Below the pieces are notes generated by a model that had not been told where the DNA came from, ran no database searches, and saw only the letters and a program-made list of their open reading frames with translations. Below are positions 51,191 to 62,215 of a DNA stretch of 64,000 bases, one piece after another. The stretch is from the NCBI GenBank assembly GCA_949316235.1, contig OX438741.1, positions 16,555,124 through 16,619,123 on the forward strand, read 5' to 3'. The stretch is from Oegoconia quadripuncta. Lineage: Eukaryota; Arthropoda; Insecta; Lepidoptera; Autostichidae. Each line of letters starts with the position of its first letter. Position 1 is the first letter of the stretch. The position numbers were made by a program, and so were the translations under genes.

Positions 51191-52107
51191 CGATGTCTTA
51201 CTAAAACAATTGTACATAATAATAGAAGCTGTAGCTACAATTAATTCATTATGGAATGGAATGCCCATGTAACTTCAACTGTAACACTACTTGAGAGGAG
51301 ATAAGAGTCCGTGAGTTGTTTGGAACAATGCAATTCTATTCGTCATAGAAGCCAATTGATAATATCTACCTGTTTTTGTTTGTTTTTAAATATCTTCATT
51401 TATCCAAATAAAATGCGTGGTTCCCGTCTCTTCCCGTTGGTGTCGTTAAAGGAAAATAAGGGACTTTCCAACAACAAACATCTATAGATTTGCGCATTTT
51501 AACGGCGATGGACTCACCCCCTGTCATATGAAAAATTTCTTGATATTTCGTAAGGTGAACCATGAATATTGTTTTAAGCATTGACCTTTTAAATGTTTGG
51601 AACACCCAAACACTAATGTTTAGGATATCTCTGACCACCATATATCAGCAATTCGATTTTGCAATTCTGTACAATAAAACCTTGGCGATTGGATTGCCAT
51701 TCATAAGCCCACGCCCTCAAAAGATTTTCGATCAAAATGTAGAAACGGGGCGTCTCTAAGTGATTTTGATGTTAGACCTTCTCTCGACTCCTTAAACATC
51801 ACTGATCATATTACACAGGCTATAAGTAGTTAGATACCTACTACAATATGTCATCTGTCCGAAAAACAATAATATAGGTACCTACCTGCCAATATCAAGA
51901 CCAATTCCAAAAGTTCCGAAAATATTTTCTCAAAACACACGTCTCGTCCAAATACGCGTGGTGTCCTATCAGGTGTACTGTGTAACCGTATACCTCGTCC
52001 CCTGGCATTACGGCTTTGTGTTTGTTCACGTCAGAATGTCGATTGGTTTAAACCACAGGCATCCTAAGTTATTTCCCCCGTTGAAAATAAAAAAATTGTA
52101 GAGGCAT
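51191..52107. other. no gene seen
   Basis: Low-copy sequence. Overlapping opposite-strand frames at 51396-51759 have no motif. Confidence 0.35.
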
Positions 52108-52720
52108 CAAATTCAAAATCAAAATCAAAAAATCAAAATCAAAAATATTTTATTCAATGTAGGATACAAAAATATCACTTATTGAAAGTCAACATGCTAT
52201 TTTTCTTTTTTTAACTACATCGCTTCACAAGGTGTTATGGTTAGGGAGAAGAAGCGACAAGAAACTCCGCAACAACACATCTTTTCAACTAGTCTCCATC
52301 TTTACAACAATACTACATCTTATATTACATATTACAAAACAATAGCAATTAACATAACGACCAGCTAACACCAGACCTCCTTATCGCCTAAATAATCATC
52401 TATCCTGTAATAACCCTTCTTACACAGAGTTTCTTTAATGTGGCGTTTAAATTTCTGCTCTGTTAAACTCAATACATGTTCTGGTATTTTATTGTAAAAG
52501 CGTATGCTGTGTCCCACAAAGGATGTGCTAACCTTGCTAAGTCTAAATTGTGGAATTTCAATTTTATTTTTGTTTCTATTATTCAAATTATGATTATCAG
52601 AATGTTTGCGAAATAGGCATATATTTTTGCGTACATACATTATACTGTCATATATATATTGGGATGCAACAGTTAAAATACTTATTTCTTTAAACAGATC
52701 TCTTAGAGAATCACGGCAGC
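52108..52720 (-). mobile_element. LINE-J relative (subfamily 3), 3' fragment
   Basis: The minus-strand frame 52365-52640 reads NLNNRNKNKIEIPQFRLSKV, then FVGHSIRFYNKIPEHVLSLT, then KKGYYRIDDYLGDKEVW. It is a well-kept Jockey-type C-terminus. The 3' UTR ends at 52108 with a tail of repeated attttgattttg-type units. Confidence 0.88.
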
Positions 52721-52744
52721 GTAATTTATATATTGTTTTTAACT

Positions 52745-53060
52745 TACCACCTGTTGCATCTTCCTTGCCCTGGCCGCATTGATTTGAGGTCTACGCAGTA
52801 TGTCTTTTTCTTCCATTCGCCTCTATCTGCCATTACCTCATAATTCACGCTATTTTCGTTCAAATAATCCCTCATACAATCCATCCATCTTTACCATCCA
52901 TCGATATTAATATTCATCACTCTTTTAATAACATGCGTTTTATGCCTCCTCATAACATACCCATAACAAGCTAATGATTTCTTTCAACTTTTCTGTCATG
53001 GGTACCAATTTTAAACTCTCTCTTTCTCTTACGAAATTAATGTGAGCCTTTAAAGCCTCC
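52745..53060 (-). mobile_element. LINE fragment, RWMDC family
   Basis: The minus strand reads RRHKTHVIKRVMNINIDG, then RWMDCMRDYLNENSVNYEVM, then ADRGEWKKKTYCVDLKS. The R-W-M-D-C and A-D-R-x-E-W-K-K-K-T motifs mark the C-terminus of another insect LINE family. One stop interrupts it. Confidence 0.75.
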
Positions 53061-53207
53061 AGCTTATCGCAGACTTTGAGAAAGACTGGCTTAAACAGAA
53101 GCGAAAATTAATTTTAGGCTGAAGGTACAATGAAACCGTGTCAGTACGGACAGCAACACTGGTAGCGTTATGTCTTTATTTATTATTTTTTGTTAAAGCT
53201 ATTACTG

Positions 53208-53430
53208 TAATGCACTTGTGGCGCAGTCGCATTTCCGTACTTCGGAGACCACGTTATACATAATAGTCGTTCCCAGTTGTTTTCAACTGAAGGCAATCGA
53301 TAATGTACAGTTAGCAAGTGGCCATGTAAGACAGATCCCCAACCGGCACATAAGGTGGATTATGGCCCATACCCTCTTCCAATTGGAGGACCTTATGCCC
53401 CAACAATGGGGACATGTCCTTACCGTTGGT
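53208..53430 (+). mobile_element. 5S-headed SINE with the 5S core deleted
   Basis: cttgtggcgcagtcgcattt joins directly to ccgtacttcggaga, skipping the 5S-like segment present in copies 1 and 2. The body (gtcgttcccagttgtt, actgaaggcaatcgata) and tail (tatggcccataccctc, caatggggacatgtc) follow. Without the internal promoter it could not have been transcribed by Pol III. Confidence 0.7.
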
Positions 53431-53499
53431 GATGATTATCATAAAGTCATAAGGTTTCAAGTAATTCCTGCGCAGTCTTTGATTGCTAAATGAATAAAG

Positions 53500-53725
53500 G
53501 TAACTAGTTCGTTACCTTTCAAGCGCCGTAGATACTCTACTCGGTAACTCAGTGGAGCTTGCTATAGAGACTACGGGCCCATGGTCATCTGACATGCAGA
53601 AGTTCGTACACGATCTCTCAACCAGATTGGTTCTGGCCTCGCCTCTTCAGGCTGGCGCGTACGTCATTCAACGTCTTAGTCTAACTGTTCAGGGAGGCAA
53701 CACGGCCAGTGTTAAGGCCATGTAG
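53500..53725 (+). mobile_element. LINE-P fragment
   Basis: Reads ELAIETTGPWSSDMQKFVHD, then LSTRLVLASPLQAGAYVIQR, then LSLTVQGGNTASVKAM and stop. The same C-terminal tail as 4393-4620. 5'-truncated. Confidence 0.75.
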
Positions 53726-54194
53726 GTACCAAAAGGTCTGGATCACGTTTGCACCTTTAGTTTAGTTTCAGTTTAAATTTCTTGCCGTTTGTAAAATTGT
53801 TTTTTACTTGCATTGCTTTCATAAAAAATTTAATTTACTCGTTCGTGAAACTTCACCCGCTCTTATCTCATACATTGCGTCATCAGCCACGTAGTGTGCG
53901 TGCAGTGTCCACTACACACTGCGGGGTTTGGAGAGGTTTGGCAAACACACAAGCAAACAGGGGGATCCGTTTAACGTGACTCGTCAAGGTGACACTTGAT
54001 TTACTTCTAATGCCGTACAAAATCTTAGTATCATTGGTAGTAGGATAGATAGAAAAATCCAATTAATTACTTCGCAAGATAAACTATTGAAAATTGTGGG
54101 AAGAGCTCTCACTACCGACCTTTGTGATTGTCTTCTGTCATAACTTAATCGTCACATTAGCTACCCTCCCATTTGCTTGGGGGAAGTGGAACTT
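53726..54194. other. no gene seen
   Basis: Low-copy sequence. A 65-codon frame (53782-53979) without motif. Confidence 0.3.
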
Positions 54195-54295
54195 TCTTTC
54201 TTTCCTACTTTTTCACCCCTAAATTTTTTTTGGAATTAATCTGGGGTCCAAGGTAGCAATAGAGTCTCGTTGGGCATCGTTAACGATTTATAACA
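54195..54295 (-). mobile_element. unclassified repeat U2, second copy
   Basis: The reverse complement of actctattgctacc, ttggaccccagattaatt and gtaggaaagaaa matches 24985-25060. Confidence 0.65.
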
Positions 54296-54399
54296 CCTCC
54301 AGAGAGGTTCTCGATCTGGAGTGGCCTGTATGGAAATCACTCAATGGACTGCCTGACCAGGTGAACCAAGTTCCTAAAAAATGAGCGACGTAAGAGACC

Positions 54400-55530
54400 T
54401 ATCAGGTGTTGTTCTTTTTATTAAATAAAATTCTTATTTAAGTAACCGAGTTCAGAGGGTTGATATCAGTGGCAAAACAAAGTCAGGGTCGATATGGGCG
54501 TCCCACAAGGATCCATTCTCGGACCATTTTTGTTTTTGGTTTACATAAATGACTTGCCAAACTTTGTAAAGGATAAACATGAAATAGTATTGATTGCTGA
54601 CGATACCTCTGTATTGTTTAAAGTAAATAGACTAAAATTAAATTATGACGACGTGAACAACACTATTTCTCAAAAAAAATTGTTATAGTAATAGGTTTAC
54701 AGCAAATAATTTGTTACTTAATGAGAAAAAAACTAAATGATCAAATTCGTACTGCCTAATGTCAGGGAGGTGCCCACAAATATAATGATAAAAAATGTCA
54801 CTCTAGACCTTGTTGATTCCACTGTATTTTTGGGCATTACTTTGGACGATAAATTACAATGGGGTCCTCATATCCATAAATTGGCGAAGAAGCTCAGCTC
54901 TACAGCGTATGCAGTCAAAAAATTAGACAAATATCGGACGTAAATACTGCTAGATTAGTATATTTTAGTTATTTCCATAGACCATAGACTGGTAGAATTG
55001 AGACCTGCAGTGTCACTTGGAGATAGGTTTAAAGTGTATAACATTCTAACCTTTTCGTCATAGTACATTTTTGAAAATATATTATAAACATGATGTCAAT
55101 ACAAGAAATAAAGATCAACTTGCAGGTCACAAGTGGCCTCCGCAAAGTCAGTAATTCATTCAAAGGGTTATGTATACGCTTTTGCAATAAGGTTCCTGTT
55201 GATATACAAAATCTTTCAATTTTAAAGATACTATAAAACAGAAACTTATTAAGAAAGCATATTATAAAATAACAGATTATTTAGATAAACATTCATGGAC
55301 TAGCTCGTTCGCATAACCAGGATATTTCACAATTAATAATGAAATTATATTGTGCTTTTTTGTAATATAAAAACCTTTTTTTTTAAGAGCAACCTTTGGA
55401 CTTTCTTGCTTGTTCTATTCAGGGGAAAAATACCTTTTGAACAAGCAGTAGCTTTAAAAGTGTAAAATCTGACTATTTTAAGTGTACCCTGTGTACCTAC
55501 AAAATAAAGCATTTTTGATTTGATTTGATG
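54400..55530 (+). mobile_element. LINE-J, longest copy (RT palm to tail)
   Basis: It reads VDISGKTKSGSIWASHKDPF in a shifted frame, then GVPQGSILGPFLFLVYINDL (motif B), then EIVLIADDTSVLF (motif C, A-D-D). After a frameshift comes VDSTVFLGITLDDKLQWGPH and LAKKLSSTAYAVKKL (thumb region). Further on, decayed C-terminal parts, then the standard LINE-J UTR and the tttgatttgatttgatg tail. The catalytic A-D-D is present but frameshifts and stops at about 54690 and 54940 kill it. Confidence 0.9.
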
Positions 55531-55539
55531 TATTAACTT

Positions 55540-55600
55540 TGCTCAGTCTGAACATGGGGTTAGCCAATTTGTCCTTATATCTCAAATTTAAGTCTTACGT
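55540..55600 (-). mobile_element. LINE-M fragment
   Basis: gctcagtctgaacatggggt and agccaatttgt match 37990-38029. Very short. Confidence 0.55.
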
Positions 55601-56635
55601 TAAGTATGAAGGCAAAACATCGCAGTAGGTATAATCATGGCAACCTACGTGCATGTAAGCCGCAAATTGAACAGTATTCACTGCTGTAAACCGAGTTAGG
55701 AGTTGGAGACGACGGCTGAGCGAGGCAGGGACTAGGTGACAGGCGGAGCGATAGCGGGCTAGTATTTGTTTCACTTACCTATTCTAATATTTCGTTTTGT
55801 TTATATTCCGTAAATCTATGTTGATTTTCATTCTTTGCTTTTTGAAGTGTGACCATGAGTAAATAATTATGAATGAGCACCGCCGATGATTTGAAAGCTG
55901 TAAGCTTTAATATGCTGGAAACCAAGCAATAGTAAAGAAAGAAAGAAAAAGTTTTTTTATTTGACACCGTTATTGCTTAATTAATTAATAATGTAATAGT
56001 ACCAATTTTATTGTAATTATAATTGTAATTTAATTAAAACATTACCCATTCAATTTTGACGGTAACCATTGTCGGTAACATAATAAGAATCTTTAATTCG
56101 CATAAGTTTGGTATTAGTTTTCTGTATAAGAATTTGTTATAATACTGTTGATTCTATGTAAATAAAATAAAATAAAAAGATGTGGTGGTGCCAAAAAGGC
56201 GTCCATTCAGCATGATGTCGCGACATTCAGCATGATGTCGCGACATTGGAGTCCAGTGACGCGACGCTGGTATTCTGTGGACACCGGAGGACGGAGACTG
56301 GAGAGTACAACACCGCACAGTGCATATACGAGTATGTAACCATAAAAGTGCTCTCAGTAATTGGCTAATAAAGTGGTACAATTACGGATTTACGAAAGGT
56401 GAATTTGTTACAAGCATGTCAAGAAAAATAGAGCTTAATCCCTTAAATATATACCAACCGTACCTGGTCCTACTCGCCCCTGGGTACAGCAGCTTCGGGA
56501 GCTCTTGCATAACGCACAGATATTTATTTGAAGATGGTGGTGATTCCGCGATGTTTTGGGCAACGACCTGATACAGAATATACTATATGCATATAGATGA
56601 AGACTCAGCGCCTTCCCATTTTCGATGAACAGAGC
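55601..56635. other. no gene seen; 20-bp duplication inside
   Basis: 56204-56247 holds two tandem copies of cattcagcatgatgtcgcga. 55680-55760 and 56250-56330 are GC-richer and low-copy. Frames here have no motif. Confidence 0.4.
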
Positions 56636-56950
56636 AAGTCGCCTGTCTCTCAATTTTTTACAGGATGCATTTCGGGGAGTGTGCGTTGGAATTACATAAT
56701 CTTATTCCACCGTCGCCCTTCCATCTTCGGACAACTAGGCGTGGGGGGGGGGATTCCACCTATGTATAGTTAATATACCGAACATTCGCACTAAGAAGTT
56801 CGATTCTTCATTCATCATCCGAACAGACAAAGCATGGAAGTCCCTTCCGGCTTCAGTCTTTCCTGAATCCTACAACCTTGGGATCTTCAAGAGCAGAGTG
56901 AATTTCGACCACATCGTCACGTTCCATCAGGTGAGATTGTGGTCAAAAGA
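56636..56950 (+). mobile_element. LINE-D 3' fragment, decayed
   Basis: gtcgcctgtctctcaatttt, gcatttcggggagtgtgcgt and cattcgcactaagaagttcg follow 49188-49525, ending with the catcaggtgagattgtggtc signature. A G run at 56744-56751 shifts the frame. About 50 bases before the end are deleted. Confidence 0.88.
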
Positions 56951-57262
56951 GAATCCATTCAATCATAAAAAAAATGACACCTCCAGCCTGAACGTTGTTA
57001 GCGATGTAGGAGAAGGTCTGTGCGATCACAGTCTGAATCAGATAAACTTTAACAGCCCGGGATTAGTACAAATTAAGTTTTCTCAGGGAATCATCAATGT
57101 TTATCGATTATACTTTATTATATTATTGAACTCATTAATTTCTGCCACCAAATAAAAAAATATTCAAACATTTAATGCCTTCCTGAAAAAACATAATTTC
57201 TAAAAATTCAATGTTTTACATTTTACTTCTTCGTGTCAATGCGTCTAATCTATTTTATTCGT
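56951..57262. other. no gene seen
   Basis: AT-rich sequence. An 85-codon frame spans the LINE-D junction and is not a gene. Confidence 0.3.
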
Positions 57263-57361
57263 CTAGAATTTTACAACGGCGTCGTCTGCAGTCACCTTGT
57301 CCTTGCAGTCCTCGGCACTGGTGGAGGTGCACAGTGGTCCTGCCCTGCGCAAATACGCCAT
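57263..57361 (-). CDS. short unidentified ORF (32 codons), candidate exon or chance
   Basis: The minus strand has a strong start context (acaaaacATGG) and reads MAYLRRAGPLCTSTS, then AEDCKDKVTADDAVVKF and stop. It is closely followed by aataaa, a polyadenylation signal. The composition (early arginines, then C, S, T; a charged end; balanced codons in CpG-containing DNA) is more protein-like than other frames here, and the start could be a mitochondrial presequence. I do not recognise a family. A longer frame overlaps in another register, so chance remains likely. Confidence 0.25.
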   Translation of the reverse strand: MAYLRRAGPLCTSTSAEDCKDKVTADDAVVKF

Positions 57362-57769
57362 GTTTTGTGATGGGGTCCAACAATTTTAGTATGTTTGTAA
57401 CTGGTGAATGAATCCCCACTTCTTCAAGTTGAATCTGCTTTCTTTTTGTTTGATTTTCCGATATGTTCAAGGCTACATTATCCGCTTCTCCTATCACCGT
57501 TCCCTACCTCGTATAGTTTTATGATCCACAGTGCCACTAAATTACGTCGGATGCAAGAAAGAGTTAAGTTACGACTTAGGTGAGTCTGTTAGTTATTAAG
57601 TTGCAGTGCTGTGTGCCACTTTTATCACTTCAACTGTGTATAGAAGATATTACATCACATATGAGAATACCTTCTCATAGATTATAGGTTGCAGGAAAAT
57701 GTACAATATAAATAAATAATAAATATCTTTTGACATACACACAGCGCAATCTTTTACTTTAGCTATTTC
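57362..57769. other. no gene seen
   Basis: Low-copy sequence. 57715-57760 (ataaataataaatatctttt, gacatacacacagcgc) resembles the SINE-C-like tail at 23560-23610. Confidence 0.35.
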
Positions 57770-58290
57770 CACAGCTGATATGTCATATGGCATATTGTTG
57801 TGGGGAAATGCTGCTGACATACATATCATTTTTGTTCTGCAGAAGCGCCATTGTGTCTCTTAGAGATAAGTTTAAGCAAATTAATAAATCTTAACAATGA
57901 CTTCTCAATACATTTATGAGAATTTGTTATATGCAAAAAAAAAATATAACCTTATTCGCTAATCTAATCGCTTTTATAATAAGGTTCCAGTACACATTCA
58001 AAATTTGTCTTTAAATAAATTTAAAGCAATCAGATTAGCAAAAGCTATTATAAAACTATTTGAATGATAAGCAAGCATGGACATAGCTGTCTTATTATTC
58101 ATATAATTATCAAATCACAAATTGTAACCCATAATCTGTTTAAAAGAGCAACCATAGAGTTTCTTGCTCGTTCTTCTCTGTGGAGTCAGCTTTGTGGATG
58201 AGCCGTAAATTTAAATGTAATATTAATAGTGACGTTTTCAAGTGATAATTTTATCCTATGAAATAGAATATTTTGATTTGATTTGATTTG
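57770..58290 (+). mobile_element. LINE-J-like fragment (subfamily 2)
   Basis: Decayed RT: YGILLWGNAADIHIIFVLQK-like, then parts of RFYNKVPVHIQNLSLNKF. Then the UTR (gagtttcttgctcgttcttc, gtgacgttttcaagtga) and a tail of ttgat units, as at 6070-6589. Confidence 0.82.
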
Positions 58291-58395
58291 TTTTTAACCG
58301 ATGCCCTAGGAAGGAGATTAATGTTTTTCGAGTGTATGTACATTTCTATATCACTCTTGTATCCTGAACGGCATGACCGATTTTAATATGCCAAA
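58291..58395. mobile_element. dispersed lepidopteran repeat fragment
   Basis: accgatgccctaggaaggag, atgtttttcgagtgtatgta and catgaccgattttaatatgc resemble the sequence at 16895-16945 and, in reverse, near 62460-62640. Confidence 0.5.
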
Positions 58396-59151
58396 TATCG
58401 TTAGATTCGTATTGAGATTGGGAGTGAGAGTAATGTAGATGTTTCACAAGAAATGTTAAAACGTCTTGTAGCCTTAGCAACTATAACCGCTCACATGGCC
58501 CTAATATTTTTAGAGAAATCGCCAATTGACTCTTTCTCTGCAAACATCCTACGAACGTTCGAAAAATCATAAAATGCAACTCCATTCGCTGAATTCCGCT
58601 CATCATTATTCATTCCGTTCTCTTTTCAAATAGCGATACTCCAACCTTATATATAACGTAGGTAGTCCAATTTTAAAATTTCCCCAACATTTAAAACTTT
58701 AATAAACCTTTCGCGTTGTATTACCGCTCAATCTTCTTTCATAATTACTGTGGCTTTACCCCCCGCCTCCATCACACCCACCTCCCTTCGCTCGTCCTTT
58801 GAGCGTTGGCTCATTACCTAGGACTTTAGGTAGTCTAGCACGGTTTTAGTGCTTCAGTAATTAGGTAGGTGCCAGTGGAATTACCTTGGGGGTGTGCTGG
58901 GTGGTTGTGGGGGTTATTATATTAACTATTAAATGGAAGGACGGTAGTTGAAAGTGTAATGAGACATAAAAAGAATAGGACAAACCTGTCTCTTTCCGTG
59001 GCTGTCGTAAAACGCGATTATGGGACTTGCACGGTCACCCTCTGTTCGTAATCAGGAGAGGCGTCTGCAGTTAATGGGAATTACACGAATTCAAATTCGT
59101 ATAGACTGTTTAGACCAGCAAAATACACACACTCATTTAAATACACACACA
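58396..59151. other. low-copy region; MITE-M2 end inside
   Basis: 58740-58920 is C-rich then G-rich, not repeated here, possibly regulatory. 59036-59105 (gttcgtaatcaggaga, agttaatgggaattacac) is an end of MITE-M2. Confidence 0.4.
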
Positions 59152-59169
59152 CAGACACACAGACACACA

Positions 59170-59267
<98 letters not shown>

Positions 59268-59280
59268 CGCACACATACAA
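59152..59280. repeat. (CA)n microsatellite
   Basis: A pure CA run of about 45 units (59171-59260) with imperfect flanks. The 105- and 71-codon frames through it are artefacts. Confidence 0.99.
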
Positions 59281-59589
59281 ATACATTTACACACATTTAT
59301 AAATATCACTAGAATACTTTTGTTAACCTATTTTTAAATTGTCTACTTGAAGCCTATTATTTCATCATTATCATCACATCATTAATTGCCTCATATGGTT
59401 GCATCATAAGATGTCAAAATATAAATTCATTCACATACGAACCTTGTTAGGGTACTGCGATACAATAGGTGGTTAGCTGCATTTAAATATGTTATAAATT
59501 ACTTCTACATCTACAAATCTAAATGATGGAGCCACCTTGGTACCCTGGTGCTTGGGGCGCACCTTAATATGGGACGCAACTTGCACAAA

Positions 59590-59804
59590 GAGCTGGAACC
59601 GCGGCTGAACAAGCTCAAAGTAACAAGCGCAGTAAATATGCGTCAATCTCTCCAAACTACGAGTTTGCGGCGCTTGCAGTGGAGACATTGGGCCCTTGGT
59701 CTTCTGATACGAAACAATTTGTAAAGGATTTATCCGTTAGACTGGTCCACGCCTCTGGAGATGTGAAATCGAGTTGGACGGCGTATTTTTTCTATAAGAT
59801 ATAA
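59590..59804 (+). mobile_element. LINE-P fragment
   Basis: Reads AAEQAQSNKRSKYASIS, then PNYEFAALAVETLGPWSSD, then FVKDLSVRLVHASGDVKSSW and a stop at 59802-59804. It shares the ETLGPW block with 4393 and 53500 but ends early through a deletion. Confidence 0.75.
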
Positions 59805-59947
59805 GTATTTTAATTGTGTTTCATAAATTTGTTGTTTCACTCACTAGAATAAAGCTAAATTATTTCCTTTCTTTCTTTCAGCCCCACGGACCCACTGCTG
59901 GGACAGATTGCCTACCACTCCGGCCCACCACTCATCAAAGCTCATAT

Positions 59948-59986
59948 TCGATGTAACCGGGTTCTATCTGAACCCGGTTACATCGA
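59948..59986. repeat. perfect 16-bp stem, 7-base loop hairpin
   Basis: tcgatgtaaccgggtt, loop ctatctg, then its exact complement. The stem is too short for a microRNA precursor; no T run follows. Possibly a snap-back duplication. Confidence 0.85.
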
Positions 59987-60504
59987 CAGTTTATTATCAT
60001 ATCGAAAGCTGTTGAAATCGAACCCCAAAAGTATCTAACGTTTAGTAAGAATACTTATGGTCAATTCGTTAGCAGAATAGTTTTTATTTAAAATTTTCAG
60101 GTTTTCATTTTTGTCTGACCATTATTACCTACCTACTACATTATATGTCAGGATAAAAACAGATGTCCAATAATTTTAAATCAGTTATTGTCCAATCTTG
60201 TCAGCTTATATTGGCTCTGGCATGGTCATGTAAATAAATTAAAGATCACCAAATCTATATATTATTCTGTAAATAAAAGTGAGTACATACACAGTACACA
60301 TACCTACAAGTATCAACACGTAGTCACACGACCCTCACCGACCTCCACCCAAGGACGCGCCGCACCCACCTACAGCCTAAATTTAGCACACCTCAAGAAA
60401 ACATCAATCGCACCCACACATGCGCACTTTTCACTAGAAAAAAACAAACACCCAACACCCAACCAACGCCACCAAGCGACAGCACACAACTAAAATTCAA
60501 ATTC
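59987..60504. other. no gene seen
   Basis: AT-rich to about 60290, then C/A-rich low-copy sequence. The 101-codon frame at 60188-60493 is proline/threonine/histidine-rich through C/A bias and shows no motif. Confidence 0.35.
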
Positions 60505-60960
60505 CGAACGCAACACCTGTACCTTCCGCAACTCGTACCTGTTCTATACCTGTCATACCTTGCGGCGACCAATCAGCGCGCACCTCACCTGCGCAGCTCG
60601 ATAAAAAGTGGGCGTGGTCTGTGCGGAGGCGGTGAGAGCCCACCTGTGCGCACCTGACGATCTCTCTTACAGGTGTACCGTGTCCGTGGTTGGTTGATGA
60701 TGTACCAATAGGCGGTTGTAATCTGTATGTACCGGCGTACCTTACAGGTGTAAAGGAAGACAGGTATTGGCTGGAAGTAGGTCATTGAATGTAGGTCGGG
60801 GAGCGTTGACTCGAGCGGGTGTTATATATCGTTATATACTGTTTCACGCTCTGTTACCGTTCGGTGTATATTTATGGGGATATTACTCGTGTTTTATGTA
60901 GCTAGGTGTTATGTGAAATTATTGTTCTACGTTTATTTTGTGTGGTGAGTAATGAACCTA
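60505..60960 (+). promoter_or_regulatory. candidate host promoter with an E-box cluster and first-exon donor
   Basis: CACCTG or CAGGTG occurs six times in about 245 bases (near 60508, 60588, 60641, 60651, 60672 and 60745). gaccaatcagcgcg (CCAAT-type) lies near 60569 and gtgggcgtggtc (GC/KLF-type) near 60609. ttatatatcgttatatac (TATA-like) is at about 60820 and tgtggtgagtaatg, a good 5' splice site, at about 60950. The stretch matches no repeat here and is CpG-richer than its surroundings. The E-boxes would suit Snail/Scratch- or bHLH-type factors. Strand and function are inference. No coding exon follows within the window that I can identify. Confidence 0.4.
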
Positions 60961-61694
60961 ATTATTGTCTAATGTTATTGAAGCCTTAAGGAGCTTTACA
61001 CCGTCGTAATGTTAGAAGTTAAGTACATATGTTATTATAATCAATTGCCAAATAACATCTCTACAAAAGTACTCATATCTATTTCAAAAATCTAACAAGA
61101 ATGAATTTTCCAGAAAAGCTAATAGAAAAGTAATTAGATGAGAATGATATACTAAGAGAATCAAGGAGTTCCCCAAAAAGTTCTGATGACATTAGCTTAG
61201 GCATCGTGGCTATCAAGCAAAGATTCCAGGTTCAATTGTAGGTCGAAACAATTTTAAACTTCTTAGAATGTAAAAAAATTATGATACAAAATCATACATT
61301 TTTGGACTTACAATTCACGAAATGGGAAGCTTAATAACTACAGGATCCATAAAGTAGAATACAGAAGCCACTTACGACACCAGTTACCTAAGTAGGTAGA
61401 TACAGCGATGTCTATTGCCTAGCCACCTTTCTTAAGCTCGATAGCACCTAAAGGGGGCTACAGGCTGATTACTGTGGGAGGGAGGAGGGAGGCCCAGGTC
61501 GCAACTTTGAAGACAAATTGCGGTGAGGTGGGGGGTGGGTGGGAAAAAATGGCGTCCGGATGACGTCTTGGGTCAGGTTGGCTTTAAAATTACTCTAGAG
61601 GGAGCCTGGGGATTTGGAGGTAAATGCGTCTACTAAAGAAATAGATGAGTAAAATTTTAGAGGGAATTTAAGAAGGATACCGTTTAGGTATTTC
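60961..61694. other. low-copy region, G-rich patch at 61460-61620
   Basis: The G-rich patch (gtgaggtggggggtgggtgg, ggatgacgtcttgggt) is not repeated here and includes a CRE-like gacgtc. It may be regulatory or intronic. No coding frame. Confidence 0.35.
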
Positions 61695-62215
61695 TTTGGA
61701 GCACTCATGGAGCAGTCGCATTCGGTATTTGTTTTTGATTAGCGAGTTCAGGCATTAATGGCAGTCGTGAAGCGAAGTCTGGTCTCCAAGATTTACTTAC
61801 GGCACTGTCAGGTAGCCAGATACCTGACACAAACCATTCTCAATCTCAACCTCAACCTTTCAATAAATTTAAAAATACTATAAAACAGAAGCTTATTAAG
61901 AAAGCATATTATAAAATATCAGATTATTTAGATGATAAACATTCATGGACATAATCAACCCGTTCGCATAACCAGGCTATTTCACAATTACACACAATAA
62001 TAATTAATAATTTTGTAATATAAAAACCTTTTTTTTAAAGAGATACCTCTCGAGTTTCTTGCTTGTTCTTCTCAGGGGAAAATTGCCTTTTGAATAAACA
62101 GTAGCTTTAAAAATGTTAAATGTGACTATTTTAAGTGTACCCTGTGTACCTACAAAATAAAGCATTTTTTAATTTGATTTGATTCATGGTCCGTACCCTC
62201 TCTGGCTGTTGATGT
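61695..62215 (+). mobile_element. SINE with a 5S rRNA-like head, copy 3, decayed and interrupted
   Basis: catggagcagtcgcattcgg, then ttttgattagcgagttcagg is a decayed 5S-like start. A LINE-J (61856-62186) splits the body. catggtccgtaccctctctg after it is the SINE tail. Confidence 0.65.
61856..62186 (+). mobile_element. LINE-J 3' fragment inserted in the SINE
   Basis: The last coding residues (FNKFKNTIKQKLIKKAYYK, ISDYLDDKHSWT) and an intact UTR with the aatttgatttgatt tail. It has few differences from the other LINE-J tails, so it is relatively young. Confidence 0.9.

Noticed and set aside
59020..59337. Histidine/threonine-rich ORF and its opposite valine/cysteine-rich ORF
   Set aside because: Translation of the (CA)n microsatellite; not a protein.
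60188..60493. 101-codon plus-strand ORF upstream of the promoter-like island
   Set aside because: Composition reflects C/A-rich DNA; no motif, no start context or splice support.
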